NCBI GenBank assembly: GCA_963786765.1
Contig: CAWBAJ010000015.1
Location: forward strand, 124,001-188,000
Direction: 5' to 3'
Source of the DNA: DATKNA01 sp963786765
Lineage (GTDB): Bacteria > Actinomycetota > Actinomycetes > Actinomycetales > Kineosporiaceae
DNA: 64,000 bases
Part shown: positions 34,618 to 45,241 of the stretch, piece after piece
Layout: the number at the start of each line of letters is the position of its first letter
Position numbering within the stretch: position 1 is the stretch's first letter
Position numbers and translations under genes: made by a program
The notes under the pieces: model-generated
What the model was told of the DNA's origin: nothing
The model's database searches: none
Seen by the model: only the letters and a program-made list of their open reading frames with translations

Positions 34618-34866
34618 ATGGACTGGCGCCATCGGTCAGCGTGCCTGGATGAGGACCCGGAGCTGTTCTTCCCCATCGGGAACACGGGTCCGGCGCTGCT
34701 GCAGATCGAGGAGGCCAAGGCGGTGTGCAGGCGCTGCGAGGTCATGGACACCTGCCTGCGCTGGGCTCTGGACACCGGGCAGGACGCCGGCGTCTGGGGC
34801 GGGCTGTCCGAGGACGAGCGCCGCGCGCTGAAGCGGCGCAACGCCCGAGCCCGCCGCGCAAGCTGA
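34618..34866 (+). CDS. whiB1: WhiB1-type iron-sulfur transcriptional regulator
   Basis: An 82-residue WhiB protein that binds a [4Fe-4S] cluster and the principal sigma factor, and is sensitive to nitric oxide. The four ligands are Cys9, Cys37, Cys40 and Cys46 (ACLDED, CRRC, DTCLRW), followed by the GVWGGLSEDERR turn and basic tail RALKRRNARARRA. The sequence DWRHRSACLDEDPELFFPIGNTGPALLQIEEAK is close to mycobacterial WhiB1. ATG at 34618 matches the usual N-terminus; a GTG at 34606 directly after GAGGA is an alternative. The convergent neighbour is pdtaS, as in M. tuberculosis. Confidence 0.94.
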   Translation: MDWRHRSACLDEDPELFFPIGNTGPALLQIEEAKAVCRRCEVMDTCLRWALDTGQDAGVWGGLSEDERRALKRRNARARRAS

Positions 34867-34967
34867 GCCCGCGCCGCAGCGGCCCCGGACCTGACGCCCG
34901 CGGGCCTTGCCCCGCATCGGCCTTCCGGACACCGTCCGACGGGCTGAGGGGCTGCCGAGAGGCACCC

Positions 34968-36498
34968 TCAGTCCGTCGACTCATGTCGTGCCCCCGTCCC
35001 CGCGGCACTCGGGCGAGCCGGACGCCCCGCTGGCGCGCAGGGTCGACATCGACGGTGACCAGCGTTCCGCCCTCGGGCGGGGAGGTCCATCCGATCCGCC
35101 CCCGCAGCTCGCCCCCCACCAGCGCCTGCACGATCTGCGTGCCGAGCCCGTCGACGCCCGGCACGAACTTCTCCGGCAGTCCCCTGCCGTCGTCCGCCGA
35201 CCGTCGCCAGCAACTGGTCCCCCGAGCGTTCGGCGGTGACGCGGACGGTCCCCGGCCGCCCGCGCGAGCCCGTGCTCGACGGCGTTGGTGACGAGCTCGG
35301 TGAAGACGAGCGCGAGCGGCGGTGGCGTTCTCCCCCGCCATCTCCCCGAAGGTGCCGGCACGCTCGATCCGCACCCGGGCGCCCCCGCCGTCCGCCACCT
35401 CCACCGCCAGCGCCAGGGAGCGGTCGAGCACGTCGTCGAAGACGACCGTGTCGCCCAGCCCCTCCGAGAGCGTCTCGTGCACGAGCGCGATCGTCGCCAC
35501 CCTCCGCATCGCCTCCTGGAGGGCGGCCCGCCCCTCCTGGGACGGGATCCGCCGGGCCTGCAGCCGGAGCAGTGCGGCGACGGTCTGCAGGTTGTTCTTC
35601 ACCCGGTGGTGGACCTCGCGGATCGTCGCGTCCTTGGTGATCAGCTCGCGCTCTCGCCGGCGCAGCTCGGACACGTCGCGAACCAGCACCAGGGCGCCGA
35701 TGCGCTGCCCGGCCGCGGTCAGGGGAATGGCCCGCAGCGACAACGTGGTGCCGGCGGGCCTCGACGTCACTGCGCCACGGCGCTCGTCCCGACAGCACCA
35801 GCGGCAGGGACTCGTCGACCGGCCCCGCCGTGTCGAGGAGTCCTGTGACGATCTCGGCCAGGGAGCGCTCGACGACGTCTCCGACGTGCCCGAGCCGGTG
35901 CAGCGCGGAGAGCGCGTTCGGGCTCGCGTAGGTGATCCGGCCCTCCCGGTCGAGCCGCACCAGCCCGTCCCCGACCCGCGGCGCCCCCCGGCGCGGACCG
36001 GTCGGGGCGCCCGGCACCGGGAAGCCGCCGGAGGCGATCATCCTCGCGAGGTCGTCCGCGCACTGCAGGTAGGTCAACTCCAGCCGGCTCGGCGTGCGAG
36101 CGGCGGCAAGGTTCGTGTGCCGGGTGACGACGGCGAGCACCCGCTGCCCCTGCACGACGGGGATGGCCTCCTCGCGCACCGGCACGTCGTCGTGCCATTC
36201 CGGGTCGCGCTCCCGGCAGACGCGGCGCAGCTCGAACGCGCTGGTCGACCTGGTCGCGGCGACCGCTCGGAGCCCGGGTCCCGACGAGGTCGTCGTAGTA
36301 GACGGTCGGACCGGTGCTCGGCCGGCAGTGCGCCGCCGCCACCCACCCGTCGCCGTCCCGCTCCCGGACCCAGAGCACGAGGTCCGCGAACGAGAGGTCC
36401 GAGAGCATCTGCCAGTCGCCGACGAGCAGGTGCAGCCACTCGACGTCGGCCGGCTCCATGGCGCCGTGCGCGGCGACGATCTCACTGAGTGAGGGCAC
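34968..36498 (-). CDS. pdtaS: PdtaS-type cytosolic sensor histidine kinase (several frame breaks)
   Basis: Sensor kinase of about 500 residues that phosphorylates the RNA-binding response regulator PdtaR. Pieces in order: N-terminal GAF-like domain (WQMLSDLSFADLVLWVRERDG, HCRPSTGPTVYYDDLVG), PAS domain (DGLVRLDREGRITYASPNALSALHRLGHVGDVV), HisKA_2 (KDATIREVHHRVKNNLQTVAALLRLQARR, His phospho-acceptor) and HATPase (ELVTNAVEHG, DDGRGLPEKF, GLGTQIVQALVGGEL). The match to Rv3220c and its place next to whiB1 fix the identity. Frame breaks near 36275, 35765, 35320, 35260 and 35205 are required; the exact 3' end (34968 or 34981) is uncertain. GTG at 36498 is the likely start. Confidence 0.88.
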
Positions 36499-36499
36499 C

Positions 36500-39400
36500 A
36501 GCCCAGGGTAGGTGGCGCCGGTGGGCGGCTCGTCGCGGGCGCGGTCCTCAGCTCGGTGGCCCGGACCACGCCCCGCAGCGTGCGCAGCGCGACGGACAGG
36601 GACGCGAGGTCGCCCTTCTCGAGCCGGCCGATCTCGTCCAGGGTGGACGCCGCCCTGCTGACCGCCGCCGCGTTCGCCCCCTCCCAGGCGGTGATCCGCT
36701 CGTTGGGCTCCCCCGGCGGGGTGCTGGTCAGCACCGCGACCGTCAGCGCCTCCAGGGCCGCGTAGAGGTCGTACCGCAGGGCCGCCCGGGCGAGCGCCTG
36801 CCACCGGTCGCCGCGCGGCAGGGCACTGATCCGGCTCAGCATCGGGTCGACGGCGTAGCGGTCGGAGAGGGTCACGTAGACCCGGGCGACCTCGAGCGGG
36901 TCGACCTGCGTCGCGAGCGCGATCTCGGTGATGTCGAGCGCCTGGAAGACGATCGAGCAGGCCCGCGCCGCGCAGGGCCAGCGGCTCCGGCACGCCCTGG
37001 CGGACGAGTGCCTGTGCCTCCGCCTGCAGCGCCTTGTGCTCCTCGCCCACGAGCAGGTCGGGCAGCATCGGCTCGAGCCGGGCGACGACGGGCGCGAAGC
37101 GCTCGATCTCGGCGCCGATGTCGATCCGGCCGGGCCGGGTCTGCAGGAACCACCGCACGGCCCGGTCGAGCAGTCGCCGGAACGTCAGGTACAGGGTGGT
37201 CTGCACGTCGGTGTCGACGCGGTGGTCGAGCGTCTCGACCGCGGAGACGAAGTCCCGCAGACCGAAGATCTCTCGGCACGCCGTGTAGGCGCGGGCGACT
37301 TGCTCGGGGTCGGCGCCCGGTCTCCTCCTCGCAGCGGAAGGCGAAGGTGATGCCCCCGCGGTTCACCATCTCGTTGACGAGGCAGGTGGTGATGATCTCT
37401 CGCTTGAGCGGGTGGGTTCCGAGCCGGTCGCCATAGCGCTCGACGACGGGCGTGGGGAAGTAGCTGCGCAGGGTGCGGGTGAACCACTCCTCGTCCGGCA
37501 GTCGTCGATGCGACGAGGTCCTCGGTCAGGGCGATCTTGGAATAGGCGACGAGGACGGCGAACTCCGGCGAGGTGAGACCGCGACCCTGCTCGGCCCGCT
37601 CCGCGAGCGCGGTGTCGGAGGGGAGGAACTCGAGCTCGCGGTCGAGCAGCCCACGGGCCTCGAGGGCGCACATGAACCGCTGGTGCACGGTGACCATCGC
37701 GAGCGACTGCTTGCGCGCGTTGCCGAGCAGCACGTTCTGCTCGTAGTTGTCGCGCAGCACCAGCGTGCCGACCTCGTCGGTCATCTCCGCGAGCAGCTCG
37801 TTGCGCTGCTTGCCGGTGAGGTCGCCGGCGGCCACGATCCGGTCGAGCAGGATCTTGATGTTGACCTCGTGGTCCGAGCAGTCGACGCCGGCGGAGTTGT
37901 CGATCGCGTCGGTGTTCACCCGGACCCCGTGCAGGGCGGCCTCGACCCGGCCGAGCTGGGTGAGCCCGAGGTTGCCCCCCTCCCCCACCACCTGAACCCG
38001 CAGCTGGGCGGCCGTCGACCCGGATGGCGTCGTTCGCCTTGTCGCCGACCTGGGCGTTCGACTCCGGCGTGGCCTTCACGTAGGTCCCGATGCCGCCGTT
38101 CCAGAGCAGGTCGACCGGCGCCTTGAGGACGGCGCTGATCAGCTCGGCCGGCGTCAGGGCGGTCACGCCGGCCGGGCAGCCCCAGCCGGGCGGCGACCTG
38201 CGGCGAGACGGGGACGGACTTCGCCGTGCGGGGGAACACCCCGCCGCCCGGCCGAGATCAGCGCGGCGTCGTAGTCCGCCCACGAGGAGCGGGGCAGCGA
38301 GTACAGCCGCTCGCGCTCGGCGAACGAGCTGTCGGCGTCCGGGTCGGGGTCGAGGAAGACGTGGCGGTGGTCGAACGCCGCCACGAGCCGGATGTGCCGG
38401 GACAGCAGCATCCCGTTGCCGAAGACGTCGCCGCTCATGTCGCCGATCCCGACGACGGTGAGGTCCTCGTTCTGGACGTCGCGGCCGAGCTCGCGGAAGT
38501 GCCGCTTCACGCTCTCCCACGCGCCGCGCGCGGTGATGCCCATCTCCTTGTGGTCGTACCCCGCGGACCCGCCCGAGGCGAAGGCGTCGCCCAGCCAGAA
38601 GCCGTACTAGGCGGCGACCCCGTTGGCGATGTCGGAGAACGACGCCGTGCCCTTGTCGGCGGCGACGACCAGGTAGGTGTCGTCGCCGTCGTGCCGCACC
38701 ACCCGCGGCGGCGGCTCGACCGCCCCGTCCACCAGGTTGTCGGTCAGGTCGAGCAGGCCGCGGATCAGCGTGCGGTAGCAGGCGATGCCCTCGGCCAGCC
38801 AGGCGTCGCGGTCCACGGCCGGGTCCGGCAGGTGCTTGGCCACGAACCCGCCCTTGGCGCCCGTGGGCACGATGACGGCGTTCTTCACCGTCTGCGCCTT
38901 GACCAGGCCGAGGATCTCGGTGCGGAAGTCCTCCTGCCGGTCGCTCCAGCGCAGGCCGCCCCGGGCGACGTCGCCGAAGCGCAGGTGCACCCCCTCCACC
39001 CGCGGCGAGTACACGAAGATCTCGTGCAGCGGCCGCGGCTGCGGCAGGTCGGGCACGCCGCGCGGGTCGAGCTTGAACGACAGGTACGGCTTCGGGCCGC
39101 CGGCCTCGTCGCGCTGGAAGGCGTTGGTGCGCACGGTCGCCTTCACCAGCGTGAGGAACGAGCGCAGGATCCGGTCGTGGTCGAGGCTGGCGACGGCGTC
39201 CAGCGCGGCACGGATCTCCTCCAGCAGCGCGTCGGTCAGCTCCTGCCGCCCGGCCCCGCCGTCGCCCGGTGCGGTGGAGGCCACGGTGACGTCGGGGTCG
39301 AAGCGCGCCTCGAAGAGACGCACCAGCAGCCGGGCGATCTCGACGTTCGCCCGCAGGGCCCGCTCGATGTAGTCCTTGCTGAACGTCGTCCCGACCTGGC

Positions 39401-41474
39401 GCAGGTACTTCGCGTAGGCGCGCAGCACGACGACCTGCCGCCAGCTGAGCTCACCGAGCAGCACCAGGCGGTCGAACCCGTCGCTCTCGGCGCGCCTGCT
39501 CCAGGCCGCGGCGAACGCCTCGGAGAACAGCTCGCGCATGCGCTCGGGGTGCTCGCCGCGCGCGTGGTAGCGCAGGCCGAAGTCGTAGATCCAGACACTG
39601 GTCCCGTCGGTCCGGTGCAGCTCGTACGGCCGCTCGTCGACGACCTCCGCACCCAGGTTCGACAGGTACGGCAGGACGTCCGTCAGCGACAGCGGGGCCA
39701 GCCGGTACAGCTTGAACCGGCGCTCGCCCTCGGCGGCCCCGACCGGCTCGTAGAGGTTCATGCCGAGGTCCTCGGCGCGGGACCGGTCGGCCGACGCGGC
39801 CGCTGATCCGGCCAGGTCCTCGACCCGGCGCAGGTCCGCCACCGCGACGCGGGCGGGGAAGTCCTCCTTGTACGCCTCGGGGAACCCGTTCCCCCAGCAG
39901 CGCAGGAGCCGCGCGGCCTCCTCCTCGCCCAGCTCGGACCGCAGCGCGTCGCCCAGGTCCTCGTCCCAGGAGCGGGTCGCCTCGACCAGCTCGGCCTCGA
40001 GGTCGTCCCGGTCCACCTGGGGCAGCTGCGGTGCCGGCCGGGAGCCGGACGACGAAGTGCAGCCGGGCCAGCACGCTCTCGCTGACGCGGGCGCTGTAGT
40101 CGACGGTGCCCCCGTTGAACGCCTCGCGCAGGATCTCCTCCATCCGCAGCCGGACGGAGGTCGTGTAGCGGTCGCGCGGCAGGAACACCAGGCAGGACAC
40201 GTACCGCCCGTAGTCGTCGAGCCGGAGGAAGAGCCGGGTGCGGCGCCGCTCCTGCAGGTGCATGACCGCGATCACGGTCGCGTAGAGGTCGTCGACGGAG
40301 ATCTCGAACAACTCGTCACGCGGGTACGTCTCGAGGATCTGCAACAGGTCCTTGCCGGAGTGGCTGTCGGGCGCGAAGCCGGACCGCTCCAGCACCGCCT
40401 GCACCTTGCGGCGGACCACGGGGATGCGGCGGACGCTGTCGGTGTACGCGCTCGAGGCGAACAGGCCGAGGAAGCGCCGTTCCCCGACGACCTCGCCGTC
40501 GGCGTCGAACTGCTTCACGCTCACGTAGGCGAGGTAGGACGCCCGATGTACGGTGGCCCGCGTGTTCGCGGTGGTGAGCACGAGCAGGCGCTTCTCGCGG
40601 GCCTTGGCCCGCGCCTGCGGGTGTCAGCCGGTCGAAGCTGCTCGACGACACGGGCTGGTCGTACCGCAGGATCCCGAGCCCGGAGCCCGTCTCCGCGAGC
40701 GAGGCTGTCGCGCCCGTCGCGCTCGACCAGGCGGTAGTCGCGGTACCCCAGGAACGTGAAGTGGTCGGCCGCCAGCCAGGCCAGCAGCTCCCGGCCCTCC
40801 TCGACCTCGTCGGCCGGGAGCCCGTGCGGTGGCGCGGCCGCGAGCTCGGCGGCGATGTCCCGCGCCCGCTGCTTCATCTTGGGCCAGTCCTCGACCGCCA
40901 CCCGCACGTCGTCGAGCACGGACAGCACGCCCTGCTGGACTCGCCTCAGCCGGGTCCGGTCGGTCTCGCGGTCGATCTCGACGTGGATCCACGACTCGAC
41001 CAGGCTGTCCCGCGGGTGCTCCGAGCGGGACCAGGTGCCGGCGGACTCGTCGAGGACCTCGAGCAGGCGGCCGGTGACGTCCCGGCGGACCACCACCTGC
41101 GGGTGCACGAGGAGGTGGATGCCGCGGTCCTGCCGGGAGAGCTCGGTGGTCACGGAGTCGACCAGGAAGGGCATGTCGTCGGTGACGATCTCGACGACGG
41201 TGTGCCCGCTGGTCCAGCCGAACTCGTCGACCGTCGGGGTGAAGACGCGCACGTTGGCGGTCCCCTGGGGCCGGGACGCCGCCAGCTGCCGGTGCGACAG
41301 CGCCGCCCCGGCGAGATCGATGGGGTCGCGCTCGGCGAGGTCCTCGGCCGGCACGTGCCGGTAGTACCGGGTGATGAAGGGGGCCAGACCCTCGTGGTGG
41401 TGGCCCGCGCGCTCCGCGGCCTCGACGGCCCGGGCGACGATCTCGCTCCGCTCGCTGTCCTGCGCCTGCGGCAT
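36500..41474 (-). CDS. gdh: Large NAD-specific glutamate dehydrogenase (about 1650 residues, many frame breaks)
   Basis: Oxidatively deaminates glutamate to 2-oxoglutarate with NAD+, the GDH-180 class of actinobacteria. The whole protein can be followed from MPQAQDSERSEIVARAVEAAER (ATG 41474, GGAGG eight bases upstream), through ACT-like N-terminal domains. The catalytic core (EGVHLRFGDVARGGLRWSDRQEDFRTEILGLVKAQTVKNAVIVPTGAKGGF, GIGDMSGDVFGNG, LLWNGGIGTYVKA) and the helical C-terminal domain (NTDAIDNSAGVDCSDHEVNIKILL, RYAVDPMLSRISALPRGDRWQALARAALRYDLY) follow. Frame breaks at about 40695, 40625, 40035, 38251, 38175, 38013, 37505, 37320, 36970 and near the 3' end, plus an in-frame TAG (complement at 38607-38609), interrupt it. 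The 3' end is approximate. Nearly all breaks are repaired by removing one G/C, so sequence error is likeliest. Confidence 0.88.
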
Positions 41475-41577
41475 CGGGTACGCCTCCACGCCCTCGCCGG
41501 CGTGCGCCCTTGCGCGCCGTCCTCGCCCGTGACACTACCCTCGGGCCCCTCCGCGGGGCCGGGATCCGCCTCGCCCC

Positions 41578-41627
41578 CTGTGGACGAACCCCCTTCCGGG
41601 GGCCTGTGGACGAAGCGCCGTCCACAG
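41578..41627. promoter_or_regulatory. Cluster of three DnaA-box-like words
   Basis: CTGTGGACGAA at 41578-41588 and again at 41604-41614, and the reverse word CGTCCACAG at 41619-41627, lie within 50 bases between the divergent gdh and tldD genes. Each matches the actinobacterial DnaA box (TTGTCCACA) at eight of nine positions. CCCCCTTCCGGGGG between the first two forms a small hairpin. Confidence 0.35.
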
Positions 41628-41678
41628 CCGGGCGACGACCCGTCGCCGCCGCCGGGAGGCGCCGGTAATGTCCGGGCC

Positions 41679-43165
41679 GTGACCGGTTCGACCCCGATTC
41701 GCCTCCCGATTCGACTCCCGATTCGACCGCCGCCTTCGACGCGGCCGACCGCCGCCGTCGAGGCCGCCCTGGCCGCGGGCGCGCGCTACGCCGACGCCCG
41801 GGTCGTCCTGACCCGGCACGAGGTGATGACGGCACGGGACGGCAGGGTGGAGGACCTCGACCGGTCGGAGACGGCCGGGATCGGCGTCCGCGCCCTGGTC
41901 GGGTCCTCCTGGGGCTTCCACGGCGTCCCCGACCTCACCCCCGCGGCGGCACGTGCGGCGGGCGCCCGCGCGGCGGCGACCGCCGCCGCGAGCTCGACCG
42001 TGCCGGGCCCTGCCGGCGACCTCGTCCCGGTTCCGCCCCAGGTCGGCTCGTGGAGCAACCCGGTGGACGTCGACCCTTTCGAGGTCCCGCTCTCGGACAA
42101 GGGCGACCTCCTGGTGGCCGCGACGCAGGCGTCCCGCGGTGCCGGGCGCGGACGTCGCCGAGGGCCTGCTGCAGGCGTGGGACACCAGTACCTGGTTCGT
42201 CTCCTCCGAGGGTGCCCGGATCGACCAGCGGGTGCGCAAGTGCGGCGGTGGCATCTGGTCCACGGTCGTGGGTGAGGGCGAGACGCAGCGGCGCTCGTAC
42301 CCCTCCCACCGGGGCCAGTACGGCACCCGGGGCTGGGAGCTCGTCACCGAGCTCGACCTGCCGGCCCACGCCGAGCGCGTCGCCGACGAGGCCCGCGCCC
42401 TGCTCGCCGCGCCGCCCTGCCCGGCGACGGAGACGGACGTCGTGATCGGTGACGAGCAGCTCGCCCTGCAGATCCACGAGTCCGTGGGGCACGCCATCGA
42501 GCTCGACCGCATCCTCGGCTGGGAGGCCGCCTACGCGGGCACGTCCTGGCTGGACCTGTCGAAGCTCGGCGCCCTGCGGTACGGCTCCGAGCTGATGAAC
42601 ATCACGATCGACCCGACGATCCCCGGCGCGCTCGGCTCCTTCGGCTTCGACGACGAGGGGACGCCGGCCGCTGCGCGCGACGCCGTCCGCGAGGGCACCT
42701 GGGTCGGCGTTCTCGCCGGGCGCGACTCGGGCGCCGCGGCCGGCCTGGACTACGGCGGCAGCGTCCGCGCCGACGGCTGGGCCCGGCTGCCGATGGTGCG
42801 GATGACCAACGTCGGGCTCCGTCCCGGGCCCGCACACGTTCGACGAGATCGTCGGCGCGACGGACGACGGCATCTACATGGAGACCAACCGGTCCTGGTC
42901 GATCGACGACCGGCGGCTCAACTTCCAGTTCGGCTGCGAGATCGCCTACGAGATCAAGAACGGGCGGCTCGGGCGGATGCTGCGCAACCCCACCTACACG
43001 GGCATCGGCCCGAAGTTCTGGGGATCGATGGACATGCTCTCCAGCGAGATCGTGCCCTGGGGGACGCCGAACTGCGGCAAGGGCCAGCCCGGCCAGGTCG
43101 GGCACACGGGCCACCCCGCCGCCCCGGCGCGGTTCCGCGGGGTTCGGGTGGGGGTGCGCGGATGA
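41679..43165 (+). CDS. tldD: TldD metalloprotease (two frame breaks)
   Basis: Catalytic subunit of the TldD/TldE (PmbA) protease that trims modified or leader peptides. It is about 495 residues. The zinc motif HESVGHAIELDR is present, with GYE-like GSFGFDDEGTPA, MTNVGLRPG, GIYMETNRSWSIDDRRLNFQFGCEIAYEIKNG and GQVGHTGHPAAPARFRGVRVGV near the end. Frame breaks near 42145 and 42835 must be repaired. The N-terminus carries a PIRLPIRLPIRPP repeat, encoded by three copies of a CCCGATTCG word. GTG at 41679 is the likely start. Its stop overlaps the tldE start (ATGA). Confidence 0.88.
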
Positions 43166-44598
43166 GCGCGGGGACGCCGACGGGAGCGCGACGTCGAGAC
43201 CGAGCTCGACCTCGCCGGCCGGGTGCTGGAGCTCGTGCGCCGGCACGCGGGCGCGGACGCCCAGGCGGAGGTGCTGGTCGCCCGGCGGGAGTACGCGCTG
43301 ACCCGGTTCGCCGTGTCGTTCATCCACCAGAACGTCGCCGACGAGTCGACCTCGGTGCGCCTGCGCCTGCACCAGGGCGGCCGGACGGCGGGCGGCTCGA
43401 CGACCGTCGTCGACGCCGCCGGGCTCGAGGGGCTCGTGACGCGCACGCTCGAGGCGGCGCGACTGCTCCCGCCCGACCCCGGCTGGCCGGGGCTGGCGCC
43501 GCCCGCGCCCGCATCCGGGGCCGGCTCCTGCGACGACGCGACGGCCGGTGCCGGGCCGGCGGAGCGCGCGGAGCGGGTCCGCGCCTTCGTCGACGCGGCG
43601 GGCGGCCTGGAGACGGCGGGCTACTGCCGCACGTCGTCCACTCGCGCCGCGTTCGCGAACTCGGCCGGGCAGTCCCTGGCCGGCGCCTTCACCGAGGCCG
43701 GGATGGACGGGATCGCGCGGGCCCGCGGCGGCGCCGGGAGCGCGCCGGCGGACGGCGTCGCGCGGCTGGCGTCCAGCCGGCTGGCGGACCTCGACGGCAG
43801 CGTGCTCGGCGCGCGCGCCGCGGCGAAGGCGCGCGCGGCCGTGGACCCCGTCGAGGTGCCGCCCGGCAGCTACCCGGTGGTGCTCGAGCCGGCCGCCGTC
43901 GCGGACCTGCTGCTGATGTTGGCCGTCGACGGCTTCAACGGTCGGGCGGTCAACGACGGGGTGTCGTTCGCGCAGGTCGGGCAGGCGCAGTTCGACCCGA
44001 GCGTCAGCCTCGTCGACGACGCCACGGCGCCCGGCGCGATCGGGTTGCCGTTCGACCTCGACGGCACGCCGAAGCGCCGCCTCGAGCTCGTCCGGGACGG
44101 CGTCACGACCGCGGTCGCCCACGACCGGCGCACCGCGGCCGTCGCGGGTACGACGTCGACGGGGCACGGCATCGGCGAGGCCAGCTGGGGCGCCGTCCCG
44201 ACCAACCTCGTCCTGGTGCCCGGCCGCGCGGCGCGGGGAGCGTCACGGAGGTCGACGGGCCGATGGCCGACTCGGCCGTGGCCGACCTGGTGCGCGGCCT
44301 CGAGCGCGGGCTGCTGGTCAGCGACATCTGGTACACCCGGGTCCTCGACCCGCGCCGGCTCGTGATGACGGGCCTCACGCGCAACGGCGTGTGGCTCGTC
44401 GAGAACGGCGAACTGACGCGGCCTGTCTCCACCCTGCGGTTCACCCAGTCCTACCCGGGCGCGCTCGCCCCGGGGCTCGTGACCGGGATCGGCGGCCACG
44501 CCCCGCACCTGCCGGGGGACGACTGGATGAGCCTCGACCTGCGGGCGCCCGCCCTGAGCCTGGCCGCGTGGAACGTCACCGGCGGCGCGTCCGGCTGA
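43162..44598 (+). CDS. tldE: TldE/PmbA protein (two frame breaks)
   Basis: Non-catalytic partner of TldD, about 478 residues; lacks the HExxH motif, as expected. One break near 43187 links MSAGTPTG to ERDVETELDLAGRVLELVRRHAGADAQAEVLVARREYALTRF; a second near 44235 joins GTTSTGHGIGEASWGAVPTNLVLVPG to GSVTEVDGPMADSAVADLVRGLERGLLVSDIWYTRVLDPRRLVMTGLTRNGVWLVENGEL. The end DWMSLDLRAPALSLAAWNVTGG is intact. Overlaps tldD by four bases, so both subunits are made in equal amounts. Confidence 0.88.
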   Translation: MSAGTPTGARRRDRARPRRPGAGARAPARGRGRPGGGAGRPAGVRADPVRRVVHPPERRRRVDLGAPAPAPGRPDGGRLDDRRRRRRARGARDAHARGGATAPARPRLAGAGAARARIRGRLLRRRDGRCRAGGARGAGPRLRRRGGRPGDGGLLPHVVHSRRVRELGRAVPGRRLHRGRDGRDRAGPRRRRERAGGRRRAAGVQPAGGPRRQRARRARRGEGARGRGPRRGAARQLPGGARAGRRRGPAADVGRRRLQRSGGQRRGVVRAGRAGAVRPERQPRRRRHGARRDRVAVRPRRHAEAPPRARPGRRHDRGRPRPAHRGRRGYDVDGARHRRGQLGRRPDQPRPGARPRGAGSVTEVDGPMADSAVADLVRGLERGLLVSDIWYTRVLDPRRLVMTGLTRNGVWLVENGELTRPVSTLRFTQSYPGALAPGLVTGIGGHAPHLPGDDWMSLDLRAPALSLAAWNVTGGASG

Positions 44599-44716
44599 CG
44601 AGTCCGCGGTCGGACGGGAGCTCGCTGCGGCCGGGCGCCGCGCCGCAGGCCCTAGTCTTCGCCGTACCCGGCGTCCGACGCGCCGACCCACCCGAGCCCC
44701 AGCCAGGAGGAACCAG

Positions 44717-45241
44717 GTGCGCCTGAGCGCCGAGATCCGTTACGACGCCGATCCCGCGACGGTGTTCGCGATGCTCACGGACGCCGACTTCCAGGAGCGC
44801 AAGTGCGCCGCCACGGGAGCGCTCGACCACGAGGTCGAGATCGAGGAGTACGACGACGGCAGCGCGGGCATCCGCACCAGCCGGACGATGCCGACCGACC
44901 AGGTGCCCGACTTCCTGCGCACGTTCGTCGGCCAGACCCTGAACGTGGTGCAGGTCGACGACTGGCAGCCCGCGGCCGCCGACGGGTCCCGGGAGGGGAC
45001 CGCAGTCGTCGAGATCAAGGGAGCGCCCGTCCGGCTGGCGGCCGGGATGACCCTGCGCCCGGACGGCGGCGGGACCCGCCAGACGATCGACGGCGACCTG
45101 AAGGCGAGCGTCCCGCTCATCGGCGGCCGGATCGAGAAGGCGATCGAGCCCGCCCTGCAGACGGCCATCCGGGTCGAGCAGCGCGAGGGCAGGGTCTGGC
45201 TCACCTCCACCGCGCTGAGAGGTCAGCCCATGTGCGGGTAG
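44717..45241 (+). CDS. DUF2505 (START-like) protein
   Basis: A 174-residue cytosolic protein of the DUF2505 family, a helix-grip fold related to START/SRPBCC lipid-binding domains. Its first residues (RLSAEIRYDADPATVFAMLTDADFQERKC) and TSRTMPTDQVPDFLRTFVGQTLNVVQVDDW are typical. GTG start at 44717 with AGGAGG upstream. The 3' end overlaps the convergent pruA gene by 19 bases. Ligand unknown. Confidence 0.8.
   Translation: MRLSAEIRYDADPATVFAMLTDADFQERKCAATGALDHEVEIEEYDDGSAGIRTSRTMPTDQVPDFLRTFVGQTLNVVQVDDWQPAAADGSREGTAVVEIKGAPVRLAAGMTLRPDGGGTRQTIDGDLKASVPLIGGRIEKAIEPALQTAIRVEQREGRVWLTSTALRGQPMCG

Noticed and set aside
36500..41474. Several separate small dehydrogenase genes
   Set aside because: All pieces align in order to one large GDH; the frame changes are single bases and the protein text continues across each.
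41578..41627. Replication origin
   Set aside because: No dnaA, dnaN or gyrB nearby, no AT-rich unwinding region, and only three imperfect boxes.
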